A stretch of DNA of 64,000 nt from Hevea brasiliensis (lineage: Eukaryota; Streptophyta; Magnoliopsida; Malpighiales; Euphorbiaceae). Below, in pieces: positions 30,144 through 42,389 of this stretch; within the stretch, counting starts at the first letter, position 1, and every line of letters begins with the position of its first letter. The translations under genes were made by a program, and so were the position numbers. The stretch lies in NCBI RefSeq assembly GCF_030052815.1, contig NC_079495.1, positions 56,708,773 to 56,772,772 of the forward strand. The letters run 5' to 3'. The notes beneath the pieces were generated by a model that was not told the origin of the DNA, ran no database searches, and was given only the letters and a program-made list of their open reading frames with translations.

Positions 30144-32020
30144 ATGACAAGAATTTCTCGATCTGGTGAGTTGATCTTTGATCCAGAAGTAGAAAAAACA
30201 GCTAAACGGTTGAGAAAATTGGCTAAGCAAGCTAGGCAGATTCCAAGTACATCTGAAGGAGTCAAATATCCAAAGGAGCTAAGTTTAGATTCAGATTCAG
30301 AGTCAAGTTCCGAAAACGAGACCATGGCTGCTGCTAGGAATTTGAAAGAGTTGTCTGCTCCTGATCTAAACCAATAGCCTTTGTGTATCCAATAACCTGC
30401 TTTAAATGTTGCTTTTAAGTTGAAATCTGGACTAATCCATTTGTTGCCTAAGTTTCATGGTTTTACAGGTGAGAATCCATATAAGCATCTAAAGGAATTT
30501 CATGTTGTGTGTTACAGTATGAAACCTCAAGGAGTGTCAGAGGATCAGATCAAGCTTCGGGCTTTCCCTTTATCAATGGAGGGCACAGCTAAGGATTGGT
30601 TATATTACCTTCCTTCTGGATCTGTCAACTCATGGAATGAGATGAAGCAGATATTTTTGGAGAAGTATTTTCCTGCTTCCCGTGCTGCCAATATTAGAAA
30701 AGAAATTTGTGGCATCCGACAGTATAATGGAGAGAGCTTGTATGAGTACTGGGAGCGATTTAAGAAGCTATGTGCAAGCTGTCCCCATCATCAAATAAGT
30801 GAGCAGCTTTTAATTCAATATTCCTATGAGGGATTTCTACCAATAGACCACAGTATAATGGATGCTGCTAATGGAGGAGCTTTGGTTAACAAAACACCAG
30901 ATGAAGCAAGGAGGCTGATTGCTAACATGGCAGCAAATTCTCAACAGTTTAGATTGAATGGATCACACACCTATGAAGGTTAATGAGGTAAGTACATCTA
31001 ACCTTGAGAAACATATTTCTGATTTAACTTCTTTGGTGAGGCAATTGGCTGTAGGGAAAATGCAAACTGTTAAGGTATGTGGGATTTGTTCTGGTTCGAG
31101 TCATGCTACTGATATGTGTCCTACATTACAAGAGGATGAATCAATGCAACATGTTAATGCAGTAGGAAATTATGGACAGCCATAACACAAGTATGATCCC
31201 TTTTCTAATACTTATAATCCAGGATGGCGAGATCATCCCAATCTGAGTTATGGGAATCAACCAGTGCAAAACCGATACCATCAGCAGAGACCACAAGTGA
31301 ATCAACCACCTCCGCCTCCCTCAAATCAAGGTATGTCACTTGTTGAAATTGTTAAGGCTTTGGCTAACAATACACAAAAGTTTCAATAGGAGACCAGAAA
31401 TAGCATTCAAAATATAGAGAGGCAGATTGGTCAATTAGCTTCATCTGTAAGCAAGCTTGAAGCTCAAGGTTCTAGAAAACTTCCATCACAAATAGCCACG
31501 AACCCTAGAGAAAATGCGAGTGCGATACTGTTATGGAGTGGGAAAGAAGTTGATAATCAGACTTCACATGAGTCAATAAAAAAGAAGAAGCAAGGAGAAA
31601 AAGAGTCTAAAATTGAGGTAAATACTGAACTAAACTGAATAAGGTTAATAATTCTGTTCTTCCTCCATTCCCATGCAGGTTAGCTAAGACTAAGAAAGAA
31701 GAACAAGTGAAAGAAATTTTGGAAACTTTCAGGAAGGTAGAGGTCAATATACCTTTACTTGATGCGATCAAACAAGTTTCCAAGTATGCTAAATTCCTTA
31801 AGTAGTTATGCATTACAAAGCGCAAGTTGAGGAATAATGAGAAGATCAGTGTGAGGGAAAATGTGTCAGCATTAATTCAACGAAAATTACCCCTAAGTGT
31901 AAGGATCCAGGTTCATTTTTTATTCCCTGCAAAATAGGTGATTCTAGATTTAAAAGTGCAATGGTAGATTTAGGAGCATCTATTAATGTTATGTCAAAAT
32001 CAGCTTTTCAAACTTTAAAT
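30144..32020 (+). pseudogene. gag: Athila-like gag and start of protease, broken
   Basis: It starts MTRISRSGELIFDPE (30,144). Stops TAG and TAA interrupt near 30,376 and 30,391. The capsid-type domain (30,420-30,983) contains FHGFTGENPYKHLKEFHV, GTAKDWLYYLP, EKYFPASRAANIRKEICG and CPHHQISEQLLIQY. A frameshift near 30,960 leads to CGICSGSSHATDMC, a zinc knuckle (31,078-31,117). Proline-rich sequence and NIERQIGQLASSVSKLE follow, with several stops. The protease lead-in ends with DLGASINVMSKSAF, cut at 32,020 by the copia LTR. Many stops are TAA or TAG at glutamine-rich positions, as expected from C-to-T decay. Confidence 0.88.
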
Positions 32021-34119
32021 TGTTAGTAGTATGCCCTAGAGCATATCATTTAGTATGTATCTTGTACATGTTTTTATTAATAAAAGGCATTTCCACTTTT
32101 CTGTTTACATAAGATATTTATGTGTAATAGAAAAGGTCCATTGGTATTTTATTAGAAATTTTATTCTTAAGTTGTTAAGAATATGAGTGACAGTATTTCT
32201 AGTACAAAGTATCATAAATAGGTTCACAATCGAGGATACTTCATAATAAGGACATGACTTATCCAGAAAGATTGTATTCATGTTTGTTCCCAAGTTATTT
32301 ATATAATATATAAATAAGATGGAATGGTGAGTCTCATGCCATATGAAAAACATTATAGGCACTTATAAATGATAAGTAGGCCGAACGAGTGACACGTATA
32401 ACAAGCACATGGAGTTTACTCTTGTCAATGTTTTATCATAAATCATATCAGTGCATATAATCTTTAGACCTGAGATAGCACAGTTATCTTGTATATAGGT
32501 AGTTTGAGTTTGATACTGCTTTCATACTTGTACTGTGTATGGGTATATGGGCATGTGTTGGCTCCTACTAGTTATATATGGAGGTAGGTATTGATCAAGA
32601 TGGAATCTGTTCCTCTAAGTAAATAGAGATAAAATCCTATGTTCATTTAATTGTTCTTGATGTTTCAAGTTCCTAGCCAGGACAGATATATTTAATCAGA
32701 AAAGAGTTTCTGATGAGAAAATCTTTTTAATCAAGAACTGGAATTAAAAGAGAACATAATATTCATAGCAAATGGAGTTTGACATAAACCATGACTCCAG
32801 CTTGAGTTGGGATTTTGTAACAGAGAGATTCTAGTGCATGGTAACATATGATTATAGGTTCATTTAAGGTAAACCTTATTATTAATTGGGTGGCCATGGC
32901 ATGCTATGCTAGGTGTTAACCATGGTCTATGAGGTGCATAAAATGATTTAGAGAAATCATTTATGGTAAGAAAGAGTTCTGATGATATTAAGAGTTGATA
33001 TCATATCTCATTGCCAATTAGTGATAAGCCTAGTAAGTCACACACATACACAAGTTATCACCTAATTAAATATGATTTAATTAATTAATTAAAGAGTTTA
33101 ATTGATTAATTAAATAGGTTTGGTTTACAATTAGATTGCAAAGTCCCTAGCATGACTTGAAAACAAATCTAGATTATTAGATGTATAGTATAAGTTAAAT
33201 TTATATTTAAAGTGTTTAACTATGAATTTAATTAATGAGAAATTAATTAATAGAGATTAATTAATTAATTTATATTTGATATAAATTGATTAGAAGAAGA
33301 GAAATAATTATTTTGGCTTGAGAACTCAAAATTAAGATACAGGGGCATTTTGGTCATTTCACAGGGTGACATGTGGCACCATGAGATGGTGACACATGGC
33401 ACTACACATAAGCTTGCCAAATGTCTTTTAATCATATAAGATGATTAAAATTAAGATTAAATATAGGTTTGACACTTGGCACAATGTGATTAGGTCAATT
33501 AAACCTAGAACCAATCCGAGGGTGACATGTGGAAAGGGTTTAATGTGTTGACCTAGCTATATAAGTGTTGTTATGATAAGAAAATAACATAACCAACTGC
33601 TGCTCTCATTGGTGCCGCCACCCAAGGCTCTCCCCTCTCTTCTTCTTCATCTCTCATCAATTCAAAGAGATTAGCCATCAATCTTTTGAATTAAAAATAC
33701 TAGAAATTTTTTCTAGTATCCTGTTTATATTTTTAATCTCTTAAAAGGCAGAACTTGATTTTTTAAATAATAGAAAAAGCTTTAGAAGCTGTTCAAGGGC
33801 TGCCATAGGTGTTCTTGGTGTGGACAAACTAGAGGGACAACATCTGGTGTCCTGAAGATGAATCTCAAAGGTGCAAATACACTGCAGTGCATCAAGAGGT
33901 TAGTGTGTTTGTTCTTGATTTAATCTAGGGTTCTAAAATTAATCTGATTAATTTTAAAATCTTAAATGACAAATACAGATCCAAAAAAACATATTAAAAG
34001 AGTTTTAATATGTTGTTTATTATTGAAATCAAATAGATAAAAATAAATCTTGCATGATGCATGAAAATTTTTTAATTCAATGGTATAAACTTGTATTTTT
34101 CACGCTTCCGCTCCTTTCA
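32021..34119 (+). mobile_element. Copia 5' LTR (2.1 kb)
   Basis: It starts TGTTAGTAGTATGCCCTAGA and ends CCGCTCCTTTCA. It is very similar by eye to 39,866-41,962. Left flank is TTAAAT. No gene. Confidence 0.9.
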
Positions 34120-34121
34120 AT

Positions 34122-34134
34122 TGGTATCAGAGCC
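34122..34134 (+). other. Primer-binding site, tRNA-Met
   Basis: TGGTATCAGAGCC is the usual plant retroelement tRNA-Met PBS, two bases after the LTR. Confidence 0.9.
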
Positions 34135-34329
34135 ACTATATTTTCCATTTAGATTGTTAATTATATGATTTAATTGTGTGTTTTGATCATGAGATAATTT
34201 ATCCATTGCTGGTTGTAATGGATTTGTGGCGGCATGCAAGAGAACACCTAATGGTGCGCAAGGTTTGTGGTTCCATGGGTGGGTCAAGGTTTGGCTTTTT
34301 AATTAAATTGTTTAATTAGATTTTAATCA

Positions 34330-34690
34330 CACAATTAAATTTTGATTCAAATCAGAATTTTAAAAATTGTTTGAATGTGATTCAAATCTGAATTTTAAAA
34401 GTTGTTTGAATGTGATTCAAATATGAATTTTTTAAGTTATTTGAATCATATTTAAATCTGATTTTTTAAAGTTGTTTGAATAATATTCAGATCTGAATTT
34501 TTAAAAATTGTTTGAATGTGATTCAAATCTGATTTTTTTAAAATTGTTTGAATGTTATTCAAATATGAATTTTTAAGGTTGTTTGAATGTGATTCAAATC
34601 TGAATTTTTAAATTTGTTTGAATGAGACTCAAATCTGAATTTTTAAATTTATTTGAATCATATTCAAATCTGAATTTTTAAGTTGAATAT
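34330..34690 (+). repeat. Tandem repeat in the copia leader (about 45-bp units)
   Basis: About eight units of TTGTTTGAATGTGATTCAAA, then TCTGAATTTTTAAA are present. The second leader copy (42,225-42,389) has about four. The rest of the leader, 34,135-35,861, is AT-rich without a gene. Confidence 0.85.
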
Positions 34691-35861
34691 GAGATATTCA
34701 ATTTAATTTAACTATGTATATTTTATTTAATTGTTAAATAGTGATATGCATGATGGATGATAATGGACTATAAAAGACCAATGTGATTGGATTTATTTCT
34801 TTTATGTTTCTTTCGAATTGTAAATTAATTAATTTATTTTAATTTATTTTGGGCATGTATTATTAAGTTTGTAATAATTTTTGGGTTGTAATTTCATTTA
34901 TTTAAGTTCTTGTAAATTTGCCTTGGTATACGAAGGATTACAATGTAATATTGGATTGCAAGAAGTTCAAGGAGGTCAAGAGCATTGGTGGGACCAGTGG
35001 GAGGAATTCAAAATCAAGTGTTGATTATGTACTCCTTCAACAACTCTTGTAAAATGAATGAATGAAATGCACCTAGGAATGCCCTGATTCAATTCTTGGT
35101 GGCTTAGAATTGAATCCCTTAGAAAGTCCATGATCATACCATGTTTACTGCTTATCCATGAATGCATGAGATGTATGGGAATGTATGCAATTATATGATA
35201 TATGCATGCTAAATGGATAATGTGCAAAGTGAGACCTTAATAGTAATTAGGATGACCATAAAATCTTCCAAATAAATGATTAAGTTGGAAATGCTATAAT
35301 TAAAGTAGTTATAACATGTGCCCTCCATTAGGGCAATTATTTTAAGAAATTTTAAATAGTTGCATAAGATACAATTAATTTAAGAGATTTTCTTAAGAAT
35401 AATTGTTAAGCATGAGATGTTGTAAATATGTAAATGTTTTGGTGGCCAATATTGGATGTACCTGAGGACATTAAAAATATTTGCATAATTACTGACTGAA
35501 TGGGATCAACTTAACTAATGCAAGATAAGTCAATAATGGATGTACCTGAGATTTTGAGCATTAGGGGCTAGGTAAAGGATTAAACCTCACATGAGATGTG
35601 ATGGGCAAGGAGTTGCTCACTTATAGTTTATTGTAATTCTAATAACAGATGTATCTGAGGATGATCAATAGAATTATAAGAATTCAATCACCCACTAGAA
35701 ATCCATCCAACTAGGATTTCCGTTTTCTACTTTGGAAGTGTAGGATTCGCTAAGTTAGTGGGAGGACTAATTTGATTAAAAGAACATAATCATTTTGGTT
35801 AATTACTTGATACATTTACTAATTAATCTGGTTATTTTCTGCAGTTAATTTTCTGATAATA

Positions 35862-38800
35862 ATGAGCACAGAACAACCACCTCCATCCAATATCCTTGCA
35901 AGCATACTTGATCACAATAGGTTGACAGGACCTAATCTCTCTGATTGGCTAAGAAATTTGAAACTTGTCCTGAACCTTGAACATATAAGATATGTTCTAG
36001 ATTCAAATGTTCCTGGTCCCTTACCTCCGAAGGCCACTTAAGAGGAACATGAAACTTTGGACAAGTGGAAGGAGCATGATATGAGAGCTAAGTGTTACAT
36101 GCTTGCTTCCATGAGTAATGAGTTACAGAAGCAGCATGAGAACATGTAGAGTGCGAGTGAGATCCTCCTTCACCAATAAGAGTTATATGGTGAGCCACAG
36201 TAGGAATGCTAGGTATGAGATATCTAGGCAGCTGTTCCGCATGAGGATGTCTGAGGGACAGAATGTTGGGGATCATGTCCACAAGATGATTTAGCTGATT
36301 GAGCAGTTGGAACATCTTGACTTCAACATGGATTTCCAACTACAGACGGATTTGATCCTTCAGTCCCTTCCTGAGTCTTTTGGGAATTTTGTGACAAATT
36401 TTCATATGACTAAACAGGAATGCACCTTAGCTGGTTTACTCAACATGGTGGTTATTGCCCAAAAGAATATGCCGGGCAATAAAGGAAAAGAGGTAGCTTT
36501 GATTGCATCTTCTTTTGTTGAAAAGTCCAATAAAAAGAAGGGCAATAAGAAAAAGAAACCTCAGATTCCTGGTCCTTCTAAGAAAATAGCTAAACAGAAA
36601 GGGAAGACTAAAGCTGATGGAGGCAAAGGAAAGTGTTTCCACTACCAGAAGGATGGGCACTGGAAAAGGAACTGCCCAGAGTATCTTGCTTCTCTAAAGG
36701 ACAAGAAGGATACACCTTCAGAAGGTATGTCCATATCTTGTTATTTAGATTCTGATGATACTCATAATTCATCTACAGCTTGGGTTTTAGATACTGGTGC
36801 CAGTTCTCACATTTCTAATGATATGCAGGAACTAGCAAATAGTAACAGCTTGTGTTCTCAAGATGTTAGAGTCTGGATTGGCAATGGTTCAACTGTTGAA
36901 GCTTTAGCCATAGGATCTAAATCTTGTTACATGTTAGGACATGTTTTGTGTTTGGATAATATTTTATATGTATCTGATGCCTTTAAGAACGTCATTTCTA
37001 TATCTAGTTTGACTAGAAATGGCTATGAATTTCAATTCACTGATGATGTTTGCAATATTTATTTTGGAAATAAATATCTTGGTTCGGGTTATATGAATGA
37101 TGGTCTTTATTATTTGGATAATAATGACAAACACAAAATGAATACAAGTGATCTAAATGAATGCAATGCCATGGTGAAAACCAACTCAAGTTCAAAATAT
37201 ATTTGGCACTTAAGGTTATGTCATGTTACAGAAGATGGGATTGCAAAATTGGGGAAAATGGGGATTTTGTCTTCATTAGGCTCTGAGCCTACTCCAACTT
37301 GTGAATCTTGCCTTCAGGGCAAAATGACTAGATCACCCTTTGTTGGACAAGAGCTAAGAGCTGAAAATATTTTGGAGCTAATACATAGTGATGTATGTGG
37401 TCCATTTAAGGAAATGGCTAGAGGCGGTTTTTATTACTTTATTACCTTTACTGATGATAAATCAAGGTTTGGGTATTTGTATTTGATGAAATACAAACAT
37501 AAATCTTTTGAAAAGTTCAAAGAATTTAAATCTAAAGTAGAAAATCAAACAGGAAAGAGTATTAAAGCTCTTCGATCAGATCGTGGAGGTGAATATTTGA
37601 GTACTGAATTTGATGAATACTTGAGAGAGCATGGCATTGTTTCCCAGCTGACTCCTCCAGGAACGCCACAGATGAATGGTGTATCTAAAGGAGAAATCGT
37701 ACCCTATTGGATATGATACGTATTATGATGAGCTACACTAATATGCCAATCTCCTTTTGGGGATTTGTATTAGAATCAGCTTTGTATATTCTGAATAGAA
37801 TTCCATCAAAATCAGTTTCTTCCACACCTTATGAGATATGGCATGGAAGAAAACCAAGTCTTAAGCATGTTAAGATTTAGGGTTGTCCAGCTTATATAAA
37901 AAAGCTAAACACTGATAAATTGGAAACCAGATCAAAAAAAGGTCGATTTGTTGGATATCCAAAAGATAGTTTTGGATATTATTTTTATTTGCCTGCATCA
38001 CAAAAGGTTGTGGTGAGTAGAGATGCCACATTTCTTGAACAACAGTTTGTTCAAGAAGGAGGCAAAGGAAGGCAAATAGAGTTGGAATTAGAGAATTTTG
38101 ACCAACCAACAGATCAGATAGATATAGATCCATCTAGTCAACCTATACCCGTTGATGAAACATCTACAGCTGTTCCTCGTAGAACAACCAGGGTATCTCA
38201 CCCACCAATGAGATATGGTTTCCTTCATGAAGAAAAACAAGAGTTGTCTACTCATGAAGAAGTAGATCATAGAGATGATCCACTTACCTATGAAGAAGCT
38301 ATATCAGATATAGATTTTTCAAAATGGATTGATGCTATGAAATCTGAAATTGATTCCATGTATAAGAATCAAGTTTGGGATCTTGTTGACCCACCTGAAG
38401 GTATTGTACCTATAGGGAACAAATGGGTTTTCAAGAAGAAAATTGGTTCTGATAGAAAGGTAGAGACCTATAAGGCAAGGCTAGTAGAGAAAGGGTTTCA
38501 CCAAAGGCAAGGAATCGACTATGAGGAGACTTTCTCACCTGTTGCCATGCTTAAATCAATTAGGATTCTATTAGCAATAGCTGCATACTATGATTATGAG
38601 ATTTGGCAGATGGATGTCAAAATAGCTTTTCTCAATGGATAAATTGAACAAAACATTTTCATGGAACAACCTAGGGGTTTTGAATCCCAAGATGGTTCCA
38701 AGGTATGCAAGCTAAAGCGATCCATTTATGAGTTGAAGAAAGCTTCGAGGAGTTGGAACATCCATTTTGATGAAGCCATTAAATCCTTTGGTTTTATAAA

Positions 38801-39851
38801 AAATGAGGATGAGCCATGTGTATATAAGAAGGTTAGTGACAGTGCTATCACTTTCCTTGTCTTATATGTGGATGATATACTATTGATGAGTAATGACACA
38901 GGTATGTTGACAACTATAAAGGTATGGTTGTCAAATACATTCTCCATGAAAGACTTAGGGTAGACAATCTATATTCTTGGGATTCGCATCTAGAGAGATA
39001 GAGTGAAAAGAATAATTGGTTTATCCCAAAGTCTAGACTTGGAAAAGGTGTTAAAAAGGTTTAATATGCTTGATTCCAAGAGAGGATTGTTACTAGTGAG
39101 ACATGGTATCCACCTTTCTAAAGAGATGTCTCCAAAGACACCTGAAGAAAGAGATAAGATGGCTAGGATTCCATATACTTCGGCTATTGGAAGTTTAATG
39201 TATGCAATGTTATGTACTAAGCCGGATATCGCATATGCTGTTAGTTTGACTAGCAGTTATCAATCCAATCCAGGTTTGGAACACTGGATAGCTGTCAAGA
39301 ATATCCTTAAGTACTTGAGAACAACTAAGGATTTATTCTTGATCTATGGAGGTGGACACTTGCAATTGGATGGTTATATTGATTCTGATTTCCAATCAGA
39401 TATCGATGATAGAAAGTCTACCTCTGGATATGTGTTCATTTGTAATGGAGGTGCAGTCAGTTGAAAGAGTTCCAAAAAGAGCACGACTGCAGATTCTACT
39501 ACCGAGGCTGAGTATATTGCTGCATCAGATGCTGCAAAAGAAGCTGTTTGGATAAAGAAGTTCGTGATAGAACTTACAGTAGTTCCTTCCATTGAGTCAG
39601 CAGTTTCACTACACTGTGACAACAATGGAGCAGTCATACAGGCTAAGGAACCAAGGTCTCACCAGAAATCCAAACATATAGAAAGGCGCTATCACATTAT
39701 CAGAGAAATAGTTGGACGAGGCAATGTAGCCATGCAGAAAATAGCATCAGCTGAAAATCCAGCTGATCCATTCACTAAGCCTATGTCACAGACTCAGCTA
39801 CACTGACATCTTGAGAAGATGGGTCTAAGATATTGTAATGAATGGCTCTAG
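35862..39851 (+). pseudogene. gag-pol: Copia gag-pol polyprotein, many stops
   Basis: Starts MSTEQPPPSN. Gag is broken to 36,306 by five or more stops and a frameshift near 36,190. The frame 36,307-37,716 holds the rest of gag, a zinc knuckle (CFHYQKDGHWKRNC, with Tyr for the second Cys), protease (WVLDTGASSHIS), the GAG-pre-integrase block (IWHLRLCHV) and the integrase core (HSDVCGPF, ALRSDRGGEY). After frame breaks at 37,700-37,919 come reverse transcriptase (37,920-38,963, with WQMDVKIAFLNG and YVDDILLM) and RNase H (39,003-39,806, with GYIDSDFQSD and STTEAEYIA). The final stop is 39,849-39,851. Two stops replace likely tryptophan codons. Order integrase before reverse transcriptase confirms Ty1-copia. 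Confidence 0.93.
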
Positions 39852-39854
39852 TGC

Positions 39855-39865
39855 TAGTGAGAGAT
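39855..39865 (+). other. Copia polypurine tract
   Basis: TAGTGAGAGAT directly precedes the LTR start at 39,866. It is a weakened purine tract in the expected place. Confidence 0.6.
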
Positions 39866-41962
39866 TGTTAGTAGTATGCCCTAGAGCATATAATTTAGTA
39901 TGTATCTTGTACATGTTTTTATTAATAAAGGGCATTTCCACTTTTCCGTTTACATAAGATATTTATGTGTAATAGAAAAGGTCCATTGATATTTTGTTAG
40001 AAATTCTATTCTTAAGTTGTTAAGAATATGAGTGACAGTATTTCTAGTACAAAGTATCATAAATAGGTTCACAATCGAGGATACTTCATAATAAGAACAT
40101 GACTTATCTAGAAAGATTGTATTCATGTTTGTTCCCAAGTTATTTATATAAGATATAAATAAGATGGAATGGTAAGTCTCATGCCATATGACAAACATGA
40201 TAGGCACTTATAAATGATAAGTAGGCCGAACCAGTGACACTTATGACAAGCACATGGAGTTTACTCTTGTCAATGTTTTGTCATAAATCATATCAGTGCA
40301 TATAATCTTTAGACCTGAAATAGCACAGTTATCTTGTATATAGGTAGTTTGGGTTTGATACTGCTTTCATATTTGTACTGTGTATGGGTATATGCGCATT
40401 TGTTGGCTCCTACTAGTTATATATGGAGGTAGGTGTTGATCAAGATGGAATTTGTTCCTCTAAGTAAATAGAGATAAAATCCTATGTTCATTTAATTGTT
40501 CTTGATGTTTCAAGTTCCTGGCCAGGACAGATAGATTTAATCAGAAAAGAGTTTCTGGTGAGAAAATCTTTTTAATCAAGAACTGGAATTAAAAGAGAAC
40601 ATAATATTCATAGCAAATGGAGTTTGACATAAACCATGACTCCAGCTTGAGTTGGGATTTTGTAACAGAGAGATTCTAGTGCATGGTAACATATGATTAT
40701 AGGTTCATTTAAGGTAAACCTTATTATTAATTGGGTGGCCATGGCATGCTATGCTAGGTGTTAACCATGGTCTATGAGGTGTATAAAATGATTTGGAGAA
40801 ATCATTTATGGTAAGAAATAGTTCTGATGATATTAAGAGTTGATATCATATCTCATTGCCAATTAGTGATGAGCCTAGTAAGTCACACACATACACAAGA
40901 ATATGATTTAATTAATTAATTAAAGAGTTTAATTGATTAATTAAATAGGTTTGGTTTGCAATTAGATTGCAAAGTCCCTAGCATGGCTTGAAATCAAATC
41001 TAGATTATTAGATGTATAGTATAAGTTAAATTTGTATTTAAAGTGTTTAAATATGAATGTAATTAATGAGAAATTAATTAATAAAGATTAATTAATTAAT
41101 TTATATTTGATATAAATTGATTAGAAGAAGAGAAATAATTATTTTGGGTTGAGAACTCAAAATTAAGACACAGGGGCATTTTGGTCATTTCACAGGGTAA
41201 CATGTGGCACCATGAGATGGTGACACATGGCACTACACATAAGCTTTCCAAATGTCTTTTAATCATGTAAGATGATTAAAATTAAGATTAAATATAGGTT
41301 TGACACTTGGCACAATGTGATTGGGTCAAGTAAACCTAGAACCAATCAGAAGGTGACATGTGGGAAGGGTTTAATGTTCTGACCTAGCTATATAAGTGTT
41401 GTTATGATAAGAAAATAACACAACCAGCTACTGCTCTCATTGGTGCCACCACCCAAGGCTCTCCCCTCTCTTCTTCTTCATCTCTCATCAATTCAAAGAG
41501 ATTAGCCATCAATCTCTTGAATTAAAAATACTAGAAATTGTTTCTAGTGTCCTGTTTACATCTTTAATCTCTTAAAAGGCAGAACTTGATTTTTCAAATA
41601 ATAGAAAAAGCTTTAGAAGCTGTTCAAGGGCTGCCATAGGTGTTCTTGGTGTGGACAAGCTAGAGAGACAACATCTGGTGTCCTGAAGACGAATCTCAAA
41701 GGCGCAAATACACTGCAGTGCATCAAGAGGCTAGTGTATTTGTTCTTGATTTAATCTAGGGTTCTAAAATTAATCTGATTAATTTTAAAATCTTAAATGG
41801 CAAATACAAATCCAAAAAAACATATTAAAAGAGTTTTATTATGTTGTTTATCATTGAAATCAAATAGATAAAAATAAATCTTACATGATGCATGTGACCC
41901 TAGGTGAAAATTTTTAAGTTCAATGGTATAAACTTGTATTTTTCACACTTCCGCTCCTTTTA
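39866..41962 (+). mobile_element. Copia second LTR (2.1 kb)
   Basis: It starts TGTTAGTAGTATGCCC and ends CCGCTCCTTTTA. It has a PPT on its left and a PBS (41,965-41,977) on its right, so it serves as 3' LTR of the first body and 5' LTR of a second. Confidence 0.9.
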
Positions 41963-42389
41963 ATTGGTATCAGAGCCACTATATTTGCCATTTAAATTGT
42001 TGATTATATGATTTTATTGTGTGTTTTGATCATGAGATGATTTATCCATTGCTGGTTGTAATGGATGTGTGGCGGCATGCAAGAGAACACCTAATGGTGC
42101 ACAAGGTTTGTGGTTCCATGGGTGGCTCAAGGTTTGGCTTTTTAATTTGTAATTATTGTATTATCTAAAAGCTCATCCTATGTCTAATTAAATTGTTTAA
42201 TTAGATTTTAATCACACAATTAAATTTTGATTCAAATCAGAATTTTAAAAATTGTTTGAATGTGATTGAAATCTGAATTTTTAAGGTTGTTTGAATGTGA
42301 TTCAAATCTGAAATTTTAAATTTGTTTGAATGAGATTCAAATTTGAATTTTTAAAACTATTTGAATCATATTCAAATCTGAATTTTTAA
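41963..42389 (+). mobile_element. Second copia leader copy, first part (with PBS)
   Basis: It parallels 34,120-34,690: TGGTATCAGAGCC PBS, then TGTGGCGGCATGCAAGAG and the 45-bp repeats in fewer copies. It has an extra stretch of about 42 bp near 42,147-42,188. It is interrupted by the LINE and continues at 45,567. Confidence 0.88.
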
